Shown: piece after piece, positions 1 through 7,538 of the stretch | Numbering within the stretch: the first letter of the stretch is position 1 | Layout of the letters: every line of letters starts with the position of its first letter | Origin: Stenotrophomonas maltophilia | GTDB lineage: Bacteria; Pseudomonadota; Gammaproteobacteria; Xanthomonadales; Xanthomonadaceae | Assembly (NCBI RefSeq): GCF_023518235.1 | Contig: NZ_CP090423.1 | Coordinates: 682,001-746,000 of the forward strand | Length of the DNA stretch: 64,000 bases | Direction of reading: 5' to 3' | Made by a program: the position numbers and the translations under genes | Notes under the pieces: generated by a model | What the model saw: the letters and a program-made list of their open reading frames with translations, nothing else | What the model was told of the DNA's origin: nothing | Databases searched by the model: none

Positions 1-432
1 GCCGTCGGCGTCGATCAGCACCAGGTTCGGTGGGCCCAACCCGGCCAGGGCCTGTAGCGCCGGCATGCGCGCGGCACGGCGCGGGTCCAGCACCGGCCAC
101 GGCATGTCCTGCGCGTGCATGTAGCGACGCAGCGCGGCCTCGCTTTCGTCCAGGCTGACGTACACCACCTCGGAGTCGGCACCGGCCTCGCGCAATGCAT
201 CGCGCACACTGCGCAGGGTTGGCATGAAGGCATGGCAGGGAGCACACCAGTCGGCACCGAAGTAGAGCGCGACCAGCTTCGGCGGTGGCGACCACTGCAT
301 CGGTCGCAGCGAGCGTTGTTCGGGCCGCATCAGCGAGGCGGAGACCTGCGCATGCAGGTCCGCGCCCATGGCCGGCGCCGCCAACAGCAGCGCAGCGGCC
401 ATCAGCAACCTGCGCAGTGGTTCAGAACGCAT
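1..432 (-). CDS. Thioredoxin-fold periplasmic protein (3' end outside window)
   Basis: The visible 144 residues begin with a short signal peptide or anchor (about residues 7-23, ending AMGA). A thioredoxin fold follows, with the redox motif WCAPC at residues 62-66, in the TlpA/thioredoxin-like family. It is probably a periplasmic thiol oxidoreductase or thiol-peroxidase-like partner. The ATG at 432 overlaps the last 11 bases of the upstream TonB receptor gene, so the two are almost certainly translationally coupled and work together. The receptor carries its own CxxC pair in the plug, which gives a possible redox link. The gene runs off the left edge, so length and C-terminus are unknown. Substrate not deducible. 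Confidence 0.8.
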   Translation of the reverse strand, partial: MRSEPLRRLLMAAALLLAAPAMGADLHAQVSASLMRPEQRSLRPMQWSPPPKLVALYFGADWCAPCHAFMPTLRSVRDALREAGADSEVVYVSLDESEAALRRYMHAQDMPWPVLDPRRAARMPALQALAGLGPPNLVLIDADG

Positions 433-2578
433 AGCGCAGGTTGACGTACCACGAGCGCGCGAAACGTGGCCCGTAGACATAGTCGCTGTCTCGCAGCGCG
501 CCCACCTCCAGATCCTTCTGGCGCTGGTCGAACACGTTCTTGACGCCTGCGGCCACCGACACTTCCTGTTGTGCCTGCGCGCCCAGATGCCGGTGCCAGC
601 GCGCACCAAGATCGGTGACCAGGAACGAACGCGTGCGGTGCAGCTCGCCCAGCCGGTTGTTCAGCACCGACATCGGTCCGGTGTGGCGCAGGGCGACGAA
701 GGTCTCCCACGGCTCGGCCGGCATCCAGCTGAGCTGGGCCAGACCGGTCCAGCGCGGGGTCTTCAGGTAGTCGCGGCTATCGATGACGGTGTCGCCACCG
801 TCACCGGTGTCGTCGAAGATGCGCTGCGGTTCGCGGAAGCGCGAGCGGTACCACGAGGCACCGGCGGTCAGGCGCCACTGCGGCGACGGCTGCCAGCCGA
901 GGTTGGTTTCCGCACCCAGCACGTTGGAGCCGGAAGCGTTGTAGCGCAGCTGGCTCAGTTGGCCATCGTCTCCGCGCTGGATCTCTCCCAGTGCGAAGGT
1001 GTCGCGGATGCGTGCATAGGAGGCGGTAGCATCCCAGCTCCATACCGGATTGGCCGGGTCCGATCGCCAGTCGAAACCGAACAGGGTGGTCAGCGCGCGT
1101 TCTTCCTTCAGGCCATCGGTGTTGCGCACGCGCACCTGTTCGCCGCCGAGGGTATCGACGTGCACATCCTCGACGAAGATCTCCGGTGCACGGAAGCCGG
1201 TGGCGATACCGGCCCGCCACTTCAGGTTCGGCGTCGCCTGCCAGGCCAGCGCGATGCGCGGCGAGAACACCGCGTTGTCCAGCTCCGAGCTCTTGTCCAC
1301 GCGTGCGCCCAGCACCAGGTCGACGTTGTCGCGCAGGCTCCACTCGTCCTGGATGAAGGCGCCGAGGTTGTGGAAGGTCGCATCCTCCAGCACGGCAATA
1401 CGCTGCCCGCCGCCGGTGCGGTTGTCGTCGCGCAGCCCCTCGTGCTTGTACTGCACGCCGAACGCTAGTGCGTGCGCACCCAGTCGCCAGTTCAACTGGC
1501 TGTCGATGTAGTGCAGCGGGTTGTGGGTGCGACCATACTGCCGCCACGAGCGTGAGGCGGCGCTGCCGGCCACGTTCGGATCCAGCTGCGTCGGGTCATA
1601 GCCGGGCGAAGCATCGGTCACGACATCACCCAGGCCGCCATAGAAGCTGTCGCGGTCGATATCGGCGAAGGCGTAGGCCAGGCGGAAGCCGACGTCGGCA
1701 TTGATTTCCTGGTCCCACGACACGCTGCCGCGGCGGTATTTCGTATCCAGCGATTCGGCGATGTTGGCCAGGTATTCCGGCTGATCCAGCCGGTTGCCGC
1801 CACGCCGGGTTTCATCGGTCACCTGCAGGTCCAGCCGCAGCCGCGTGCCGGGCGTGGGTGCATACCAGGCCTGCAGCCCGCCGACCTTGAGGTTCTTGCG
1901 GGTGATCTCGGTGTAGCCGTCGCCGTTGTAGTCGATGCCACTGTTCCAGTTGCGCTGGGCGATCACCGACAGCCCGGCGTCGGCGTCCTTCGCCACCAGG
2001 TCCAGCCGCACGTCGGCACTCTTCTGCGGCGTGCCCTTCAACACGTCCACGCCGGCCTGCACATGGCCACCGCTGCGCGCCGGCAGCGGCGGGATCAGGT
2101 TGATCACGCCAGCCACCGCACCCGGGCCGTACAGCGCCGAGCCGCCGCCCTTGACCACTTCAATGCGGTCCACGAACCCGGCTGGAATCTGCTCCAGTCC
2201 ATAGACGCTGCCCAGCGTGGACAGCAGCGGGATTCCATCGAACAACAGCTGGTTGTAGGCACCGGGCAGGCCCAGCAGCTGCACTTCGCTGGTGTTGCAG
2301 TTCTGGCAGTTGCTTTCCACGCGCAGGCCGTTGATCAGCTCGGCGGCGCGCGAGAAGTCGGTGGCCGCGCGCAGCGCGATGTCTTCCTTGCGCAGCACTT
2401 CGGTGCGGATCGGCACGTCCGACAGCAGGCGTTCGCTGCGGGTGGCGGTGCTGACCTTGACTTGCACGCGGTCCAATTCGGTTGGCTGGGGTGCGGCGGC
2501 CAGGGTAGGCAGCGGCAGCGTGAGCGCGATGGCGGTGGTCAGTTGCAGGGGGCGGGGGAGGCGGGAGTCACGCGGCAT
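422..2578 (-). CDS. TonB-dependent outer membrane receptor with CxxC in the plug
   Basis: 718 residues: signal peptide (about 1-28, ending TLAAA), TonB-box-like stretch near residues 37-43 (VQVKV), plug domain from about residue 50, and a beta-barrel ending in the aromatic YAF expected for outer membrane insertion. The plug carries C91-Q-N-C94 just before a conserved LGLPGAYNQLL stretch. The plug and barrel resemble the FepA/CirA/BtuB class of iron or cobalamin receptors, but the ligand cannot be read from sequence. I chose the ATG at 2578 because it directly precedes the signal peptide; a longer frame to 2677 crosses the promoter palindrome. It is co-transcribed with the overlapping thioredoxin-like gene. 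Confidence 0.85.
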   Translation of the reverse strand: MPRDSRLPRPLQLTTAIALTLPLPTLAAAPQPTELDRVQVKVSTATRSERLLSDVPIRTEVLRKEDIALRAATDFSRAAELINGLRVESNCQNCNTSEVQLLGLPGAYNQLLFDGIPLLSTLGSVYGLEQIPAGFVDRIEVVKGGGSALYGPGAVAGVINLIPPLPARSGGHVQAGVDVLKGTPQKSADVRLDLVAKDADAGLSVIAQRNWNSGIDYNGDGYTEITRKNLKVGGLQAWYAPTPGTRLRLDLQVTDETRRGGNRLDQPEYLANIAESLDTKYRRGSVSWDQEINADVGFRLAYAFADIDRDSFYGGLGDVVTDASPGYDPTQLDPNVAGSAASRSWRQYGRTHNPLHYIDSQLNWRLGAHALAFGVQYKHEGLRDDNRTGGGQRIAVLEDATFHNLGAFIQDEWSLRDNVDLVLGARVDKSSELDNAVFSPRIALAWQATPNLKWRAGIATGFRAPEIFVEDVHVDTLGGEQVRVRNTDGLKEERALTTLFGFDWRSDPANPVWSWDATASYARIRDTFALGEIQRGDDGQLSQLRYNASGSNVLGAETNLGWQPSPQWRLTAGASWYRSRFREPQRIFDDTGDGGDTVIDSRDYLKTPRWTGLAQLSWMPAEPWETFVALRHTGPMSVLNNRLGELHRTRSFLVTDLGARWHRHLGAQAQQEVSVAAGVKNVFDQRQKDLEVGALRDSDYVYGPRFARSWYVNLRYAF

Positions 2579-2650
2579 GAGGGCGTCGTCCTTGGGGAGG
2601 GAGGGCGGCGAGGGCGGCCTGGCTGGCGCATATAAGAGCAGGTGCTTTGA

Positions 2651-2670
2651 TATATAGCAATTGCTATATA
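2651..2670. promoter_or_regulatory. Perfect 20-bp palindrome upstream of TonB receptor
   Basis: TATATAGCAATTGCTATATA is identical to its own reverse complement and lies 73 bases upstream of the receptor ATG. It is AT-rich in a GC-rich genome, which points to a protein-binding operator rather than a chance match. The regulator is unknown. Confidence 0.55.
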
Positions 2671-2719
2671 GCTGCATGATGGGATCGGCGCGAGGGCCTG
2701 GCCGGCGGGTGGATCATAG

Positions 2720-2740
2720 GCGTGTTATAACATTACATTA
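2720..2740. promoter_or_regulatory. Candidate metalloregulator (Zur/Fur-like) box
   Basis: The stretch around 2723-2732 reads TGTTATAACA, a perfect 10-bp palindrome flanked by an AT-rich arm (ATTACATTAA). On the minus strand the block GTAATGTTATAACAC resembles proteobacterial Zur boxes, which carry a TGTTATA..TATAACA core, more than Fur boxes. It lies about 145 bases upstream of the receptor. Assignment is by resemblance only. Confidence 0.35.
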
Positions 2741-2793
2741 AAGCGCAACAACCGTGCCGGTGGTCATGTCGTTCTGGGGCTGCGGAGGGCAAC

Positions 2794-2833
2794 GGGGTCA
2801 GAGCCCTGTCCTGCGGATAGGGGGGGCGACCCC
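2794..2833. repeat. Dispersed hairpin repeat (GGGGTCAGAGCCC... / ...GACCCC)
   Basis: An imperfect inverted repeat starts GGGGTCAGAGCCC and ends GCGACCCC. A related copy in opposite orientation occurs at 50681-50719 (ends GGCTCTGACCCC). It lies just downstream of the TetR gene and may act as a terminator. Confidence 0.5.
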
Positions 2834-2849
2834 GAGGATCCGGCTTCGA

Positions 2850-3536
2850 TCAGCCGCGGCGGAAGGCGGCGGGGCTTCGGGCGCCGACGATGATCATGCG
2901 GATCATCGTGGAGATCTGTTCGACCAGTTCCGGGTCTTTCTCGGGGGGCTGGTCCATGGCCGAGGCCCCCATCGCGAACACCAGGCGGGTGATCGCCATC
3001 GAGACCAGTTCCGGCTTGTGCAGCACCGCGCCATCCAGCGCGGCCAGGCGCACCAGGTCGTGCTGCAGTTCTTCTTCGAAATAGTGCAGCTCGCGTTCGA
3101 CGGCGTGCTTGAAGTCGTCCGAGCCGACCGCGCCTTCGCGCAGCAGCACATGCAGCAGCTTGTCGTCGGCGCGCAGCTGCTCCATGAAGGTTTCCACCGA
3201 CACCCGCACCACGCTGGTGGCACTGGAGGTGGCGCGCTGGCGGGCCTCACCGATGATGGTGCGCAGCGAGCGGCCGGCCACGTCGATCAGGGCCACGGCC
3301 AATTCGTCCATGTCGCGGAACTGCCGGTAGAAGCTGTTCGGCGCGATGCCGGCCTCACGTGCTACTTCGCGAAGGCTCAGGGTGGACAGGCTGCGGTGCG
3401 GCCCGATCAGCTTCAGCGCGGCGGCCAGCAGATCCTCGCGGCTCACCGTTCGGCGGGCCGGGCTGCTGGCATCTTCGTTCGGCGTCAGGGCGGTGGCGGC
3501 GGCCATGGGGGTTCCGGTGCGGCGAGGCTGAATCAT
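2850..3536 (-). CDS. desT: TetR-family regulator of fatty acid desaturation, DesT-like
   Basis: About 228 residues with an N-terminal TetR helix-turn-helix (LSLREVAREAGIAPNSFYRQF) and an FabR/DesT-like C-terminal ligand domain. The family senses the saturated/unsaturated acyl-CoA ratio. The gene is divergent from a ferredoxin reductase plus desaturase pair, the same neighbourhood as desT-desCB in Pseudomonas, with a palindromic operator between them. The ATG at 3536 has a GGAT ribosome site 6 bases upstream; a second ATG at 3506 is possible. The first recognisably family-like residues come after both. The orthologous role is inferred from context plus family. Confidence 0.8.
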   Translation of the reverse strand: MIQPRRTGTPMAAATALTPNEDASSPARRTVSREDLLAAALKLIGPHRSLSTLSLREVAREAGIAPNSFYRQFRDMDELAVALIDVAGRSLRTIIGEARQRATSSATSVVRVSVETFMEQLRADDKLLHVLLREGAVGSDDFKHAVERELHYFEEELQHDLVRLAALDGAVLHKPELVSMAITRLVFAMGASAMDQPPEKDPELVEQISTMIRMIIVGARSPAAFRRG

Positions 3537-3553
3537 ACCCAATCCGGTTCAAT

Positions 3554-3577
3554 ATACACATGTATACACAGGTGTAT
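3554..3577. promoter_or_regulatory. Inverted-repeat operator between desT and desC
   Basis: A 24-bp near-palindrome has outer arms ATACAC and GTGTAT and matches its reverse complement at 20 of 24 positions. It sits 21 bases upstream of desC and 17 bases upstream of the desT ATG at 3536, where it could repress both. TetR proteins of this class bind such symmetrical sites. A -10-like CGTATAGTG follows at about 3585. Confidence 0.6.
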
Positions 3578-3598
3578 GTGCGCCCGTATAGTGCGCCC

Positions 3599-4669
3599 AT
3601 GAGCGCTGTCGTCCGTCCGTCCCTGTTCTCTCCATACCGCTGGGTCTCGCCGTCGCTGTTCGATTTCTGGGCGGGCCAGCTGAATCCGTTGTGGACCCTG
3701 CGCGCACCGATGGCCCGCCTGGTCCGGCGCGAGCCGGCCGGCGAGGGCGCGGCGACCCTGGTGCTGCGCACCAACCGGCACTGGGCAGGCATGCGAGCCG
3801 GCCAGCATGTAACCCTGAGCGTGGAGATTGAAGGCCGCCAGTGGCAGCGCAGCTACAGCCCGACCGTGCTGGGGCGGCGTGAACTGGCGATCACCGTCAA
3901 GGCGGTCGAAGGCGGCCGGGTCAGCCAGCATCTGGTCCACCACGCGCAGCCGGGTGAGGTGTTCCGACTCGATGCCGCCTTTGGCGAATTCCATATGCCG
4001 GCCGCCGCCCCGGTGCTGCTGCTGGCCGCCGGCAGTGGCATCACGCCGATGCGCAGCCTGCTGCGTGAGGCCTGCCAGCGCCCGCTGGCGGCGCCGGTGG
4101 ACCTGTTCTATTGGGAGCGCACCGCGGCCCATCTGCAGTTTCGTGATGAACTGCAGGCGCTGGCCACGGCGCAGCCGAACCTGCGCGTGCACCTGCTGAG
4201 CACCCGCGACGGCGAGGTGCCGGCCGCGCGCATCGATACCCACGATCTGCAGGTCGCGGGCGATGACACGCCACTGGCGCAGCGCCACGTGCTGGCCTGC
4301 GGCCCGGATGGGTTCGTCGCCGCTGCACGTGCGCGGCTGGCGCAGCAGGTCGCCGGCTTCCAGGCCGAAGCCTTCACCCCGCCGGCGCCGATCGATGATG
4401 CCGACAGCCAGGGCGAAGTGTCGCTGACCCTGGCCCGCAGTGGCCGCCAGCTGAGCGTGCCGCGTGGCCGCTCGCTGCTGGAAAGCCTGGAAGCGCATGG
4501 CATCAAGCCCAAGCATGGCTGCCGCATGGGCATCTGCAACACCTGTACCTGCGATCGCGTCAGTGGCGCTACCCGCCACCTGCGCACCGGCGACCTGCAG
4601 TCCGAATCGGCACAGCCGGTGCGGATCTGCGTGAGCGCACCGACCACCGACCTGACCCTGGATCTCTGA
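3599..4669 (+). CDS. desC: Ferredoxin/FAD oxidoreductase, electron donor to desaturase (DesC-like)
   Basis: 356 residues. An N-terminal FAD-binding domain (RSYSP near residue 85) and NAD-binding domain (AAGSGITPMRSLL near residue 143) are followed by a C-terminal plant-type 2Fe-2S ferredoxin. The cluster cysteines lie in CRMGICNTC from about residue 307 and a last one near residue 345. It should pass electrons from NAD(P)H to the adjacent membrane desaturase, 11 bases downstream. Start chosen at ATG 3599 because upstream in-frame codons would run through the operator. Expression probably responds to DesT. Confidence 0.87.
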   Translation: MSAVVRPSLFSPYRWVSPSLFDFWAGQLNPLWTLRAPMARLVRREPAGEGAATLVLRTNRHWAGMRAGQHVTLSVEIEGRQWQRSYSPTVLGRRELAITVKAVEGGRVSQHLVHHAQPGEVFRLDAAFGEFHMPAAAPVLLLAAGSGITPMRSLLREACQRPLAAPVDLFYWERTAAHLQFRDELQALATAQPNLRVHLLSTRDGEVPAARIDTHDLQVAGDDTPLAQRHVLACGPDGFVAAARARLAQQVAGFQAEAFTPPAPIDDADSQGEVSLTLARSGRQLSVPRGRSLLESLEAHGIKPKHGCRMGICNTCTCDRVSGATRHLRTGDLQSESAQPVRICVSAPTTDLTLDL

Positions 4670-4680
4670 GGACGCCTGCC

Positions 4681-5829
4681 ATGACCCGCGCTACCGACCG
4701 TGCCCTGAGTACTGCCGAGATGCAGGCCTTCGGTGAGGAACTCGACGCGATCCGCGACCGTGTGATCGGCAGCCTCGGCGCCTCCGATACCCGCTACATC
4801 CGCCGCGTGGCCGCCGCTGTGCGCTGGTTCGGCGTAGGTGGCCGTGGCCTGTTGTTCCTGGCGGCGTTCTCGCCGCTGTACTGGATGCCGCTGCTGTGGC
4901 CGGCCGCGATCACCGGCACGTTGCTGCTGGCGCTGTCGAAGATCCTGGAGAACATGGAGCTGGGCCACAACGTCATGCACGGCCAGTTCGACTGGACCGG
5001 TGACCCCAAGCTCAACGGCAACACCTACGAGTGGGACATCGTGGCCACCGCCGACAACTGGCGCAAGACCCACAATTTCCGCCACCACACCTACACCAAC
5101 GTGCGCGGCATGGACGATGACATCGGCTACGGCCTGCTGCGCATCTTCCCGGAACAGCGCTGGAAGCCGTTCTACCTGCTGCAGCCGATCATCGCGCCGA
5201 TCTTCGCGTTGCTGTTCCAGTGGGGCGTGGCCGCGCAGGACCTGCGCCTGGGCCGCTGGCTGAAGGGCCGTATGAGTGCCCGTGCGATGTGGTTGCAGAC
5301 CCGCCCGGTGGCGCGCAAGATGGCCCGCCAGGTGCTGAAGGACTACGTGTTCTTCCCGCTGCTGGCCGGCCCGTTCTTCCTCACCGTGATGCTGGGCAAC
5401 ATGGTGGCCAACGGCCTGCGCAACATCTGGACCTACGTGATCATCTTCTGCGGCCACTTCACCGCCGAATCGGAAACCTTCCCGAAGGAATGCCTGCGCA
5501 ACGAATCGCGTGGCCACTGGTACCTGCGCCAGCTGCGTGGTTCGTCCAACATCAGCGGCGGCTTCCTGATCAACGTGCTGTCGGGCAACCTCAGCCACCA
5601 GATCGAGCACCACTTCTACCCGGACCTGCCGGCCAACCGCTATGCGGCCATTGCCAAGGAAGTGAAGGACATCTGCCGCCGCTACGGCCAGCACTACAAC
5701 AACGGCTCGCTGCCGCGTCAGTTCGGCCAGGTGGTCTGGCGCATTCTGCGCCACGCGTTCCCGAGCAAGCCGCGCCGCCTGCCGATGGCGGACATCATGT
5801 CCGCCCCGGCATCGGCCAACGCGGGCTGA
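4681..5829 (+). CDS. desB: Membrane fatty acid (acyl-CoA) desaturase, DesB-like
   Basis: 382 residues with the three histidine boxes of di-iron membrane desaturases: HNVMH near residue 95, HNFRHH near 130 and HQIEHH near 305. Hydrophobic pairs lie around 50-85 and 220-255. It introduces a double bond into saturated acyl chains in the inner membrane to keep fluidity. The neighbouring oxidoreductase and DesT-type regulator make a delta-9 acyl-CoA desaturase the best call. It converges with the TPR gene, with only 5 bases between the two stop codons. Confidence 0.87.
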   Translation: MTRATDRALSTAEMQAFGEELDAIRDRVIGSLGASDTRYIRRVAAAVRWFGVGGRGLLFLAAFSPLYWMPLLWPAAITGTLLLALSKILENMELGHNVMHGQFDWTGDPKLNGNTYEWDIVATADNWRKTHNFRHHTYTNVRGMDDDIGYGLLRIFPEQRWKPFYLLQPIIAPIFALLFQWGVAAQDLRLGRWLKGRMSARAMWLQTRPVARKMARQVLKDYVFFPLLAGPFFLTVMLGNMVANGLRNIWTYVIIFCGHFTAESETFPKECLRNESRGHWYLRQLRGSSNISGGFLINVLSGNLSHQIEHHFYPDLPANRYAAIAKEVKDICRRYGQHYNNGSLPRQFGQVVWRILRHAFPSKPRRLPMADIMSAPASANAG

Positions 5830-5834
5830 TCGAC

Positions 5835-6170
5835 TCAGCCCGTCTTCGCCAGGGCCGCCTGTTCGCGGTCCAGGCGACGCAGGAATACCTGCATTTCCTT
5901 GCGTGCCTGCTGGTCGCCCTTGCTGCCGGCCACGCTCAGCCCGCGCTGCCACGCCTCGCGCGCCGCCTGCGGCTGGCCACTGGCCAGCCAGGCCTTGCCC
6001 AGTAGTTTCCATGCGGCCGAATACTGCGGGTCGAGCACCACGCATCGGCCCAGATGGGTCGCCGCGCGCACCGGGTTTCCCGCATCGAGCCAACCCTTGC
6101 CCAACCCGAAACGCAGCAACGCGCCGTCCTTGCCGGTGGCGAGCATGCATTCCAGTGCTTCGATGTTCAT
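5835..6170 (-). CDS. Small tetratricopeptide-repeat protein
   Basis: 111 residues forming about two to three TPR-like helical pairs (for example GNPVRAATHLGRCVVLDPQ and AAWKLLGKAWLASGQPQAA). No signal peptide, so cytosolic. The ATG overlaps the stop of the flavin-reductase-like gene by 4 bases (ATGA), placing it third in an operon with sodA. Such proteins are protein-interaction adaptors. No partner can be named. Confidence 0.7.
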   Translation of the reverse strand: MNIEALECMLATGKDGALLRFGLGKGWLDAGNPVRAATHLGRCVVLDPQYSAAWKLLGKAWLASGQPQAAREAWQRGLSVAGSKGDQQARKEMQVFLRRLDREQAALAKTG

Positions 6171-6741
6171 GGCCGCACCTCCACCAGCAGTTCGGCCGGT
6201 CCTGGCTGGAACCGGCCGCGATGGAACAGCAATGGTGCGCCGCCGTTCTCGTTGACTTCGATGATGCGCCCGGCCAGCAGCAGGTGATCGCCCACCGGCC
6301 ACATCGCATGGCGGGTACAGGTGAGATGGGTGACCGCACCGGCGATGCGCGGCGGTGCGTCGTCGGCGTCCTCCAGCAGTGCCAGGCCGGCAAAGCGATC
6401 GCGCGCCTGTGGATCGGCAAAGCGGCGGGCCAACGCTTCCTGGCCCGCCGCGAGCACGCTGATCGCAAAGCGGGTGGCGCGCTGGAAGGTGGGCAGGCTC
6501 TGCGCGTGCAGTGCCAGGTTCCACAGCACCAGCGGCGGCTGCAGTGAGACCGGCACGAACGAATTGATGGTCAGGCCCACCGGCTTGCCTTGCGCATCGC
6601 GCGTACAGACGATGGCCACGCCAGTGGGGAAATGGCCGAGCAGCCGACGCAGGGCGCGCGGCGGCATCTCGACCGACGGCACCGGGGCCGGGGCGGGGAA
6701 CACCCCCGCCCACGGCCCGGCGTAGGGCCGTGTCTCGCCGC

Positions 6742-6745
<4 letters not shown>
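6167..6745 (-). CDS. Flavin reductase-like FMN-binding protein
   Basis: 192 residues matching the flavin reductase-like (DIM6/NTAB) split-barrel family: [12 protein letters not shown] near residue 40, then [21 protein letters not shown], the typical FMN-binding region. It probably reduces or binds FMN using NAD(P)H. The start ATG overlaps the sodA stop (ATGA), so it is translated with superoxide dismutase and probably under the same SoxR-type promoter. A reduced-flavin protein in a superoxide-response operon is coherent, but the substrate or partner oxygenase is unknown. Confidence 0.78.
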
Positions 6746-7371
<626 letters not shown>

Positions 7372-7421
7372 TGAAGCGATCTCCGTGGGGAAGGCCAGGG
7401 GGGCTGGCCGGTGCGGAGATC

Positions 7422-7452
7422 GTTATCGCACCTCAACATTGGTTGAGGTCAA
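7422..7452 (-). promoter_or_regulatory. SoxR-type promoter of sodA
   Basis: CCTCAACATTGGTTGAGG at 7431-7448 matches the SoxR box (CCTCAA-N6-TTGAGG). On the minus strand a -35 TTGACC (7447-7452) and a -10 GATAAC (7422-7427) are separated by exactly 19 bases. This is the over-long spacer typical of MerR-family/SoxR-activated promoters. The presumed mRNA start would be about 45 bases before the sodA ATG. Confidence 0.75.
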
Positions 7453-7470
7453 GCGCCGCGTGGAGGCGCG

Positions 7471-7533
7471 GTAGTGCCGGCCGCTGGCCGGCAATCAGGC
7501 AACATCGGGATGCCGGCCGGCGGCCGGCACTAC
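7471..7533. repeat. SMAG/GTAG REP pair, inverted
   Basis: One GTAG-headed palindrome (7471-7493, core GCCGGCCGCTGGCCGGC) is followed by a second copy in reverse orientation (7511-7533, ending CACTAC). Head-to-tail inverted pairs of this kind are the usual form of SMAG elements. It lies between sodA's promoter and the thioredoxin-like gene and may terminate the latter. Confidence 0.85.
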
Positions 7534-7538
7534 CGCAA

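Noticed and set aside
368..1468. Plus-strand frame inside the TonB receptor
   Set aside because: No ribosome site and no known motif; complement of receptor barrel codons.
4108..6468. 786-residue minus-strand frame across desC-desB
   Set aside because: It only becomes protein-like where it crosses the real flavin reductase region in another frame; antisense to histidine-box desaturase.
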